64,000 nt of DNA from positions 413,501-477,500 of the forward strand of contig RPFO01000891.1 in assembly GCA_009746045.1 (NCBI GenBank), given 5' to 3'. This stretch comes from Mesostigma viride (taxonomy: Eukaryota; Streptophyta; Mesostigmatophyceae; Mesostigmatales; Mesostigmataceae). The translations under genes were made by a program, and so were the position numbers. This document shows positions 11,254 to 19,479 of this stretch, one piece after another. Every line of letters starts with the position of its first letter. Within the stretch, counting starts at the first letter, position 1. The notes beneath the pieces are model-generated. The model worked only from the letters and a program-made list of their open reading frames with translations, did not search any database and was not told where the DNA came from.

Positions 11254-12327
11254 CTATTGCTATGGATATGCCTTCCAAGTGATAGGCTAGGATATAATGG
11301 CACGCAAACGCGACAGCTGTCACGTCCGTGATCATTTACGTCCGTGCACTCAAGAAGTTACGCGGTTGCCGTAATCGGAATCGTTACCGACGTTTGGTTG
11401 GTTCCGATTCAGTAGGCCGCAGGCTTTGTTCCTTGGGCCGGTGTGGAGCGCCGCGCCGGAAAGGCCTGAATTTCTAGAGTGACAGTCTTAGGTGACCTGA
11501 CTTAGGTTTAGGCGCAAGACTTTGGGGCGCAAAGCCTTGGTGGCTTGCGCAATATTCCGGTGCGTGACATTTGGCAGTTACGAATCTTTTGTATTGTCCA
11601 GACGGAATGATGTTCAGTCCATCGGACAAAGCTAGATACGCAGATCGTAGTGTGCGGTGTGCTGGCTCGCACGTGGGTGTCGAACAGACTTGCTCTGCAT
11701 TTTGCTGGCAGTCTAACTGCACGTCAGGCGGCTTGCTGGCAAATGCGACAGCGCATGGATGCCGGGATTTTTGGAGGTATTTAGGAGCACGGCAGCGGCC
11801 ATGGTGGTCGTTGTTCGCTCGTTACTCTCCCTCACAACTTGGTGTTGTCGTCAAGGGGTTTAATAGTGGAACAATCCGGAGCAGCCCCCGAGAGTGGTTG
11901 CAATGAGTAATTGTCATGAGATTGGTTGACGGAAGTGATAACTGTTTGGTTTCGTCAAGATGATGTGTGTATTGTGGGCGAGACTCGGGAAGGAACCCGG
12001 TCGTCGTTGGCCAGTGAGCCATAGCTGGGGTAAGCGGGATAGGTAGACAGGATAGGGGGCGCTAAAGGACACTGCCAGCCGTAAGCCAAGCGGAGCAGTG
12101 TGGCGTCACCCGAGGCCTGCTAGGTTATCAAGAACCGCTTAGCCTTATTTGGACAGTGACGCACAAGTACGACATTATACGACTAGACAACACTTGTATT
12201 CTTGTCGATGTCTTTTGAAATTAAATGTGAATGGTTTGGTTGCTTTCCAAATATATAAAGCATCATGGTTTTATTCTACACCTGGCTGGCTACGGAATTG
12301 CCTGTCATGAGGTCGGCGGCCAAGTAT

Positions 12328-13266
12328 TCTGATCAGACACTCCGCAAAGGTGAAAACCTTTGCGTTCAGTGCCAGGCCGCGGAAAACGCGGAAAACGCGA
12401 TCTGCAAATGAATCCGACCGGAATCGAACTGGGGACCTCTCGCACCAATTTTGCTGACTATAGGACGGACGTCTCCGGATACCATGGCATCGCCAACTTA
12501 CACCTACAGTCATCCGCAAAAGTTCTCCTGTCCGGGGAGTGATGCAAGCCTTTCGGATTTGGTACTAGATAAATCACTCGAGATCTGTGTGTAGGAGTAC
12601 TACACACGTGTCTGCACGCGAGACTTGTTCAGTCTCGCACCGTGAGACGGGCTGAACACGGCTGAATCCTTCTGTTTAGTAGAAGGGGGCGTAGCCGGTA
12701 CTATCGAAATCAGCCAAGCGTATATTCTGATCAGACACTCCGCAAAGGTGAAAACCTTTGCGTTCAGTGCCAGGCCGCGGAAAACGCGGAAAACGCGATC
12801 TGCAAATGAATCCGACCGGAATCGAACTGGGGACCTCTCGCACCAATTTTGCTGACTATAGGACGGACGTCTCCGGATACCATGGCATCGCCAACTTACA
12901 CCTACAGTCATCCGCAAAAGTTCTCCTGTCCGGGGAGTGATGCAAGCCTTTCGGATTTGGTACTAGATAAATCACTCGAGATCTGTGTGTAGGAGTACTA
13001 CACACGTGTCTGCACGCGAGACTTGTTCAGTCTCGCACCGTGAGACGGGCTGAACACGGCTGAATCCTTCTGTTTAGTAGAAGGGGGCGTAGCCGGTACT
13101 ATCGAAATCAGCCAAGCGTATATTCTGATCAGACACTCCGCAAAGGTGAAAACCTTTGCGTTCAGTGCCAGGCCGCGGAAAACGCGGAAAACGCGATCTG
13201 CAAATGAATCCGACCGGAATCGAACTGGGGACCTCTCGCACCAATTTTGCTGACTATAGGACGGAC
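12328..13266 (-). mobile_element. tRNA-headed SINE-like array, 398-bp period
   Basis: Two complete 398-bp units (12328-12725, 12726-13123) and a 143-bp partial unit (13124-13266), flanked by the 9-bp repeat GCCAAGTAT (12319-12327, 13267-13275). On the minus strand the 143-bp module starts GTCCGTCCTATAGTCAGC and contains a B-box-like GTTCGATTCC and an A-box-like TAGTC...TTGG. The ends TCCGTCC and GGTCGGA can pair as an acceptor stem, but there is no normal anticodon arm. The array reads as SINE, 255-bp spacer, SINE, spacer, SINE. Short open frames repeated in each unit are by-products. Confidence 0.65.
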
Positions 13267-13467
13267 GCCAAGTATGTCCGTGACCTGCATCTCACACTGG
13301 ATTTTAACGAGCGAACAAAATATAGTGGATCACACACAAGAGTACTCTATTGCTATGGATATGCCTTCCAAGTGATAGGCTAGGATATAATGGCACGTGA
13401 GCCGACCACGCACGTGAGCCGTGCGCCTGCGCCCCCTGCCATCGTCTAGGTGCTATTAAACGTAGCC

Positions 13468-14643
13468 ATGGAGGCCCCCGCATCGTCTTCAGTTCTTGCT
13501 GCCGAGTCTCTCGAGGACAAACTTGCTGCAAACAAAATCGCCACCGACATTGCCGCGGCCAAGAAAGCCGCTAACAAGCGCACCAAGACTTCGGCAGCGA
13601 CTTCGGAAGCAACTCCGATAGCGGTTGAAACCTCCTTGCCGGACTCCATTTCTTCCTCATTCTACATGCCAGTCGCACGTTTGAGCCTGGACGACATCGC
13701 TGCCTTCCTTGGCTTCAGCGACGCCGAGGTGCGACGCGTGCTGCAGCTCCGCTACGAACACAACGCCCCGATTCGCCACCCTCGCACCGGCCAGGTTATG
13801 GACGCTCCTTCGGATACCATTGATGCTTTGGAGCCCAAGGATTGCCGTCTTGCATGTCTTATTTCGTGCTGCTCTGAACTTGTCGAGCTGCCGGCGACAC
13901 CCATCGCCAGGCCAGCCCCCGCGACCGACACTACCGTGCCGCTGCAGGACCTCGCACAGTCTTTTACGACCGTGCAGGGCGACATTAAGGTCCTGAAGGA
14001 GACGATGCTGGAGCTGAAGAAAGCCATGGCAGCCCCTGCCAAAACTACCACGTTTGCCGATGTCACCGGCAAGCAATTGACCACCATTGTTCAACAGGCG
14101 GCCAAGTCTGCAGCTACCGCTGCGGTCACCCAGAATGCAGTGCAGCAACGCCAACGCAATATGGTAATCAAAGGCTTCCAGAAAGGCGCGGCAGCACAGG
14201 AGACAGCACACTCACTTGCCGAGGAGCTGCGCGGCCCAGCGTTTCTGGGGAAGCTGCAGCTCCAGAACCGTGTTGCCATTGAACGTGCCATTCGGCTGCC
14301 AGGCCCTCTGGGCCTGGTCGTCGTCACCATGGCCTCCATGCACGACAAACGCCTCGTGCTGGGAGCACGTCGTCTGCTCCAACGCGATGACTTCAGCCTC
14401 GACGAGGACTACACGACGGCTCAACTGAAGGCGAGGAGCGCGGTGTGGAACAGCACCATCGTCCAGGAGACCAAGAAGCAAGAGACCAAGGGTAAGCGCA
14501 TTAAGTTGCGTCTGCTTCAGGATGGCTCCTTTGCAGCATTCTTTGATGGGCACAGGATTACAGGTGTTCCGCTTAACACCCCCGGAGCGGAGTCTCGTCA
14601 GGCGTCTAGCCAGAAGGGTGCTGCCTCTGTTGGTAGACAGTAG
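13468..14643 (+). CDS. LINE ORF1 protein, L1-ORF1p-like
   Basis: 391 aa, intact. RNA-binding chaperone-type protein expected to coat the element RNA. The ATG at 13468 (GTAGCCATGG, good context) is preferred. Layout: an Ala/Lys/Ser-rich N-terminus, a conserved block near 65-150 (LDDIAAFLGFSDAEVRRVLQ), a helical coiled-coil-like stretch near 165-225 (DIKVLKETMLELKKAM), then an RRM-like fold starting at RNMVIKGFQKG (about 230) with AIERAIRLPG, followed by a C-terminal domain with LDEDYTTAQLKARSAVW near 310-330. These last blocks correspond in order to the RRM and CTD of L1 ORF1p and to the end of the family A/B ORF1 proteins (LDDDLTxAQQQxRRxLW). Assignment rests on motif order, not on a search. 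Confidence 0.75.
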   Translation: MEAPASSSVLAAESLEDKLAANKIATDIAAAKKAANKRTKTSAATSEATPIAVETSLPDSISSSFYMPVARLSLDDIAAFLGFSDAEVRRVLQLRYEHNAPIRHPRTGQVMDAPSDTIDALEPKDCRLACLISCCSELVELPATPIARPAPATDTTVPLQDLAQSFTTVQGDIKVLKETMLELKKAMAAPAKTTTFADVTGKQLTTIVQQAAKSAATAAVTQNAVQQRQRNMVIKGFQKGAAAQETAHSLAEELRGPAFLGKLQLQNRVAIERAIRLPGPLGLVVVTMASMHDKRLVLGARRLLQRDDFSLDEDYTTAQLKARSAVWNSTIVQETKKQETKGKRIKLRLLQDGSFAAFFDGHRITGVPLNTPGAESRQASSQKGAASVGRQ

Positions 14644-14717
14644 GTAGACAACCTTCCTCGTCGGCTCGCGGCTAACAGGCTTCGGGGACAGCCTCTAAAT
14701 AGTCCCGTTCCACTACC

Positions 14718-17700
14718 ATGCATCGACCTAACAGTCGACTGAGACACATGGTGGTGCCGGTATCTCGGGCCAGAACGACAGCTCTCAGCAGCAAGATTAG
14801 CAACACCCAACGCATGCTAGATTTCCTACGCCTCTGCGTTGCGCAAGCATCCCCGAATACCCAGAGCAGGCGGCAGGCTCGCATCCTACGCTTGCAGGAC
14901 AAAATAAATGCGATGAAAAGCACTATTTCTACCGCTTCCCTTCCCCCCTCCGTTTCACCCCCACCTCCACCCCCCGCCGCACCCACCCCCATCACCCATC
15001 GTCGTCCTCCCCTGGTGGGCCAGCAGGCATCCTTGGCCCTTGCCACTTTTAACACCCGCACATTGCTAGATGACGACCATAGCTGCCGGGTAGAGGAGCT
15101 AGTCGCATTCTGCATTGAGCATCGTGTGTCTATATTAGGCGTCCAGGAACACCGCCGCACGGTGCCACTTGGCATGGTGAGCACTGATCGCTTGGCGGGT
15201 GGCTGGCGGTTTTTCTTCGCTGGCAGCGGTACGTCTGGCCAAGGTGGTGTTGGTCTTTTGTGTTCGCCGCTGGCAGTTGCTAGCCTCAGCACGCTTAAGT
15301 TTCTAACGCCACGCCTTATGGTAGCACACTTCACCTCCGTCGAGGGGCGGTCTAAACACCACCTCACGGTGGGGGTGGGCTACGCACCCCATAGTGGTCT
15401 ACCTGCGTTGGAACGCCAGAAGTTCTTCGAGGACTTGCATAGCCTTGAGGGGGCCACCCCGGCCCGCCACTTTTTGGTTATGCTGCTAGACGCCAATGCC
15501 ACGCTCCCCGTGGGTACTGCTGGCAGTCGCTTTGCGCCTGCTGACACTGCTGCTAATGACAACACTCCCCTGTTTTCTGCCTTTTTGCGGGATAGCGGGA
15601 TGGTTGCTGTCAACTGCCACTTCCAACGTCCCTCCCAGGACTTGGTCACTTTTCGTGGCCCTAACGGCCGTCAGGCCTGTCTGGACTACGTGGTGGTACG
15701 GCAGCCCAGGTGTACCTCGGTTCTGGACACCCGAGTGTTTGACACGCCCACGGTGTGCTCTGACCACCGGTTGGTGCGCGCGACCCTTCGGCTCCGGTTC
15801 CACGTCCCCGCGCGCCGCGCCCCAGTGGTCCGCCCTGACTGGTCTGCTCTACGTCCGGTCAAGGGAGATCCTGAGGACTGGACGGACGCCGAGCACGAGC
15901 GGAACTGGTGCCGACGGAAGTACCTGTCGGCACTGGACGCCCGGGCGGACGTCGACGAGCTGGACAAGGGTGCCCCCAACGCAGCCATTTTTGCGGGCTT
16001 TGCGGCCCGTGCCCCGTTGCTGGCGGCCCGGCACCTGCCGGTCATGCCCCGCCGCCGCCCCGGCCCGCTCTACCGCCAGGACCCCAAGGTCTTGGCCGCC
16101 CGGCACCGCCTCAAGCGTAACCGGGACCCGCTGCAGAAACCATTGCTCAAGGCCGCCCTTGTGGAGGCCTACGAGCATGCTCAGGACGCGGAGGCGGCCC
16201 AGTGCATCGCGGATGCCAAGGCCTGCCAGGCTCGCAACCAGGGCAAGGACATGTGGTACCACCTCGACCGGCTCGGCGGCCGGCGGCAGCGCACCCCGGT
16301 GGAGCACACGGGGGACGGCACGGCGCCGGTAAGCCTTGACCGCTGGTTGGCCCACAATGTTTCCTTGACCGGTGGGGCTCGCGCCCCCCCCCGCCGCTTC
16401 ACCCCGAGACGGCCGCCCGCCTCGGGGTCGCCGGACCCCCGCCGCCGCCAGCGCCCCCCTCCTCGGCCGCGGACTACCAAGTCCCCGCCTTGAAGGAGGG
16501 CTGCCTTGCCACCAACGACGTCGTCCACCCCTTCACTTTGGAGGAATTGGACGGCGCCCTTGCTCGCCTGCGGTACGATGCGGCGGTCGGGGCCGACCAC
16601 CTTTCTGCTGAGCTGCTGAAGACCCCTGATCTGGCGGTTAGGGATCTTCTGCTGGCGTTCTGCAACCGTGTCCTGCTCTCTGACGAGCCTCCGCCTGCTG
16701 AGTGGCAGACGGCCATCCGCGTCATGCTGTACAAGAAGGGCTCTGCTGCTGACCCCGGTAACTACCGGGGTGTCTGCCTCCAGAGCGCCGCGCTGAAGGT
16801 CTTCATGCGCATGATGCTGCACAGGCTCCGCGCCGCGCTGGACCCACACCTGGGTGAGTCTCAGATGGGTTTCCGTAGTGGTCGTAACACTGTCATGGCT
16901 GTGTTTGTCGCGCGCCGGTTGATGGAGGAGGTGCGTCGCCTTCCCCCTGACAGTTTGCCGCTGGTCCTCATTTTTGTTGACTATATCAAGGCCTTTGACA
17001 CGGTCCTCTGGGAGGCTCTTTGGGCCATCCTAGCTCTGGACCGCGTGCCACCAGCGTTTATTGCTGCCATTCGCCGACTGTATGAGGGCTCACAGGCAGT
17101 AGTGCGGACTGCGGAAGGCACCACCCCACCATTCCCCCTTCACCACGGGGTGTGGCAAGGTTGTGTCCTGTCTCCATACCTGTTCATTATTGTCGTGGAC
17201 CACGTCATGCGCCAGGCACGTGCGCGCTTTACTGCTCTTAAGGGGTTCGAGCCAGGCTTGGACATCCTTAACGAGCGTGGGCACGGCGGGGTTAGCACGG
17301 GTTACCGCCTGGCTGACCTGATTTACGCGGACGACACCACCCTCATCGCGCGCCCCGAGCACATTCAGACCTGGCTGGACTGTCTGGGCCTGGAGGCGAG
17401 GGCGGTGGGGTTGGAGATTAGTGTCAAAACTGAGGCGATGGTGATTGGGGCCTCCAGTCGCCCACCGCTGCCGCGCCTGCTAGACGGGACGGAGGTCCCA
17501 CTCCGCGACCGCTTCAAGCTGTTGGGGAGTTGGCTTCCGGACACTGCCGACGATGTGGACACCCGCATCGGCCTTTCCTGGGCCAAGCTCCGTTCGCTCA
17601 ACACCTACTGGCGCTCCAAGGGCCTGGACGAGCACCGCAAGCGCATGCTCTTCAAGGTCCTCGTCCTCACGGTGCTCACGTATGGCGCCGAGGCATGGAC

Positions 17701-18187
17701 ACTCACGGCAACACTGGCAGCCAAGCTAGACGGCACGGTAACCCGGATGCTCCGACAGGTCCTGAATGTCGGGTTTTCTCAGCGTAGGTCCTTAGAGTCT
17801 TTGTATCACGGTATGCCGCGTATTTCGGACGAGATTAGACAGCGTAGGATAGCATTTGTAGGACATCTTGCTCGCACCAGCCAGGTCGACACCGCCCTTG
17901 GTCTGGCCGGTCCCCAGCGGCTCGGCCAACCGGGGCGGCACATTTTGACCTGGCCTGGCCCCAAGAACATTCCTAAAAAGGTAGGGAAACATGCCATGAC
18001 CTATACCCAGATGTTGCTGGACGACCTAGTGGTCCCAGCCCAGTTTGAGTACCGCATCCACTCTCTCTCCCGTCTTTGGACTGCCATGCAGGACAAGGAG
18101 CGGTGGAAGAAGATTGTCAAGGCACACACGCCCGACCCTGTGGGCAAGCCACCTCCCCCCAAGCGGAGGAGGCGTTTTGATGAGTAG
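14718..18187 (+). pseudogene. LINE ORF2: APE endonuclease plus reverse transcriptase, one frameshift
   Basis: Encodes the target-nicking and copying enzyme. The first part (14718 to about 16385) holds an apurinic-type endonuclease: LATFNTRTL, ILGVQEHRR, VMLLDANATL, and the catalytic SDH in CSDHRLVRATL. The second (about 16395-18187) holds the reverse transcriptase: AEWQTAIRVMLYKKG, GNYRGVCLQSAALKV, LIFVDYIKAFDTV, GVWQGCVLSPYLF and the active site LIYADDTTLIA. A thumb/C-terminal region follows with TYGAEAWTL and RRIAFVGHLAR. The frames differ across a C10 run at about 16386-16395, and the shifted frame reads smoothly into HPETAARLGVAG before the downstream ORF. There is no RNase H domain. A one- or two-base change in this homopolymer would make it a single ORF, so it may be a sequencing error or one inactivating mutation. 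Clade not assigned. Confidence 0.85.
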
Positions 18188-18268
18188 TGTAGTTAGGCTT
18201 TTCTAGATAGAGTTAGGATAGTTCGATCACGCGGCTTCCTCCACCCCATCCATCATGAAATATGTGCT

Positions 18269-18293
18269 ACATGACCTCCCCACGGAGGCATGT
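18269..18293 (+). promoter_or_regulatory. LINE 3'-terminal stem-loop
   Basis: Outer stem ACATG with CATGT, a bulged A, inner stem CCTCC with GGAGG, loop CCAC, followed by AATTT repeats. Relative to family A (8470-8494) both stems carry paired substitutions (A-T to G-C, A-T to C-G), which supports a selected RNA structure. Confidence 0.65.
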
Positions 18294-18480
18294 TATAATT
18301 TAATTTAATTTTTTAATAATGGCACGCAAACGCGACAGGGGTCTCTGCCCTTTCTCCTGTTGTGTGCACACACACAGGGAGTAAAAGCACTTCGGTGCTC
18401 CGGACGCGACTCCCCAACGGGAGCACGAGTTTAATTAATTAATTAATTAATTAATTAATTAATTAATTAATTAATTATTG

Positions 18481-18690
18481 TGGCATGCCTCTGGCATGAA
18501 GGAGAAAGGGGGTCTCTGCCCTTTCTCCTGTTGTGCACACACAGGGATTAAAAGCACAACGTGGGAGCACGTGTTTATTTAAATAATTAATTAATTTCTT
18601 CCTGTTGTGCACATACAGGGATTAAAAGCACTAGCTCCGGTGCTCCGTTACTCCCGGCCCAACGAGAGCACGAGTTAAATTAATTAATGA
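18481..18690 (+). mobile_element. Two truncated family-B tails in tandem
   Basis: 18481-18596 and 18597-18690 each repeat the terminal family-B segment (TCTCTGCCCTTTCTCCTG..., CAGGGATTAAAAGCAC, hairpin, TTAA tail) behind the tail of B1. The hairpin of the first is damaged. Successive insertions into TTAA tails are the simplest explanation. Confidence 0.65.
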
Positions 18691-18780
18691 CTTGATTGAT
18701 TAGTTGAAACCATGATTCGGATTCGATACGTACACCCTAGAAAGCTTGCACTGCACTGCACATTTGTCGCTCATTCAATC

Positions 18781-18925
18781 ACTGGCTTCAAATTTCAAAA
18801 GAGGGCGGGGGCAATGCGGGGGCTGAGATGAAATAAGAGGTACCTTGAAATTAAATGAGAGGCGTGCCTCTTATTTAATTTCTCAGGCCCCGCCCTCAGA
18901 GAATTTGAAATTTGAAATTGGACTC
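18781..18925. repeat. Foldback (inverted repeat) element
   Basis: Left arm TTCAAATTTCAAA...GGGCGGGG...GAAATAAGAGG is mirrored by CCTCTTATTTAATTTC...CCCCGCCC...TTTGAAATTTGAA about 20 bases later. A long imperfect hairpin of about 60-base arms, possibly a foldback-type miniature element, lies 0.5 kb past the carboxylase stop codon. Confidence 0.6.
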
Positions 18926-19479
18926 GAGTGAATCGGTATAAAACTGACTTCGATTCAATTGATGGCATGTAAGCAAATTTTATTCGGTTATCTAGGACGA
19001 TCCGTGAATTTACACTAGACCGCTACAAAATGGTACGAATAACGCTGCTAACTTGGGCAAACAGTGCAGTCAAAACATTTTTTGGGTGGGGGGATACAAT
19101 GGGAAAATCATTTGTACAGTGGTGCGCACAATGAACAGTACAATCTGTGGCCCATCATTGAGCCCTACGGCACCAAAAGCCCCATCAGGGGGTGGCGAAA
19201 GCAGCTACATTTGAATGGGGGAGGCTGAAATTGACGACCGTGTTTTACGTACAGGGGAAAGCCCCCACTATCTAGAGGACACAGGCATGCCCGTCCTTCC
19301 ACATTTGGCCCCGCCTCTCCCCACCGCAGGCATTGCGGCACAAACAAAACACTCGCTACCACCCGAGCAGCCACGCCACATCGGCCAGTCATCCCCCCTG
19401 ACCCCACCGGGGGAGCTGCTCGCGGTGCCTGAAAAACGGATTCCTTATTCCTTAACACCTCACTTCCCCAGCCTCCTTT

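Larger units (their letters stand above)
9284..11315 (+). mobile_element. TG...CA-bounded repeat, unit 1 (LTR-like)
   Basis: Begins TGTCACGT and ends ACGCGACA, imperfect inverted ends typical of LTRs. Without the CACTA-like insertion it is 1443 bp. Unit 2 begins after a 2-base spacer (GC) and is a direct repeat. Unit 1 alone has a 300-bp block at about 10338-10637 that contains four imperfect 33-bp repeats (GAGGATTA-GGCTTATCCTTG) and a purine/G-rich end. No gag or pol-like coding exists. It could be a non-autonomous LTR element, a 2-LTR-like junction or a tandem DNA element. An inner CGTGACA at about 9534-9540 is an alternative LTR boundary. Confidence 0.55.
13398..18315 (+). mobile_element. 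Full-length LINE, 4.9 kb, with 11-bp TSD
   Basis: A complete non-LTR retrotransposon: 70-base 5' UTR, ORF1 (13468-14643), 74-base gap, ORF2 (14718-18187, one frameshift), 128-base 3' UTR, terminal stem-loop and AATTT tail. The flanking direct repeats ATAATGGCACG lie at 13387-13397 and 18316-18326. It inserted near the 3' end of the TG...CA unit 2. The single lesion suggests a young copy. Confidence 0.9.
11318..18337 (+). mobile_element. TG...CA-bounded repeat, unit 2, carrying a SINE array and a LINE
   Basis: Direct repeat of unit 1 from TGTCACGT to about 12327. It is interrupted by a 939-bp tRNA-headed array, resumes at 13276, and is interrupted again by the LINE at 13398. The last bases (CAAACGCGACA) follow the LINE at 18327-18337, and the outer GGGG duplication follows those. 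The two units are nearly identical where aligned, apart from a 5-base GTCCG difference near 9353. Confidence 0.6.
8868..18480 (+). mobile_element. Family-B element 3' part (B1), split by a 9-kb nested insertion
   Basis: 8868-8951 encodes the ORF1 C-terminus (KPKVYWRGGDLMINHKMWTP) and stop, followed by the family-B 3' UTR to 9283. The UTR resumes at 18342 and finishes with the terminal hairpin and a (TTAA)n tail at about 18430-18477. The gap is filled by the tandem TG...CA element. Comparison with the uninterrupted copy at 43640-43760 shows that the break falls in the GGGGG before TCTCTGCCC, and GGGG flanks both ends of the insertion. Confidence 0.8.

Noticed and set aside
13199-13266. Functional tRNA gene
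   Set aside because: A- and B-box-like motifs and a near acceptor stem exist, but the anticodon arm is missing and the T stem is mispaired, so it is a SINE head.
12360-13383. Repeated 60-82 codon ORFs on both strands
   Set aside because: They recur because the 398-bp SINE-containing unit is repeated. They contain the tRNA-like promoter region and have no protein-like features.
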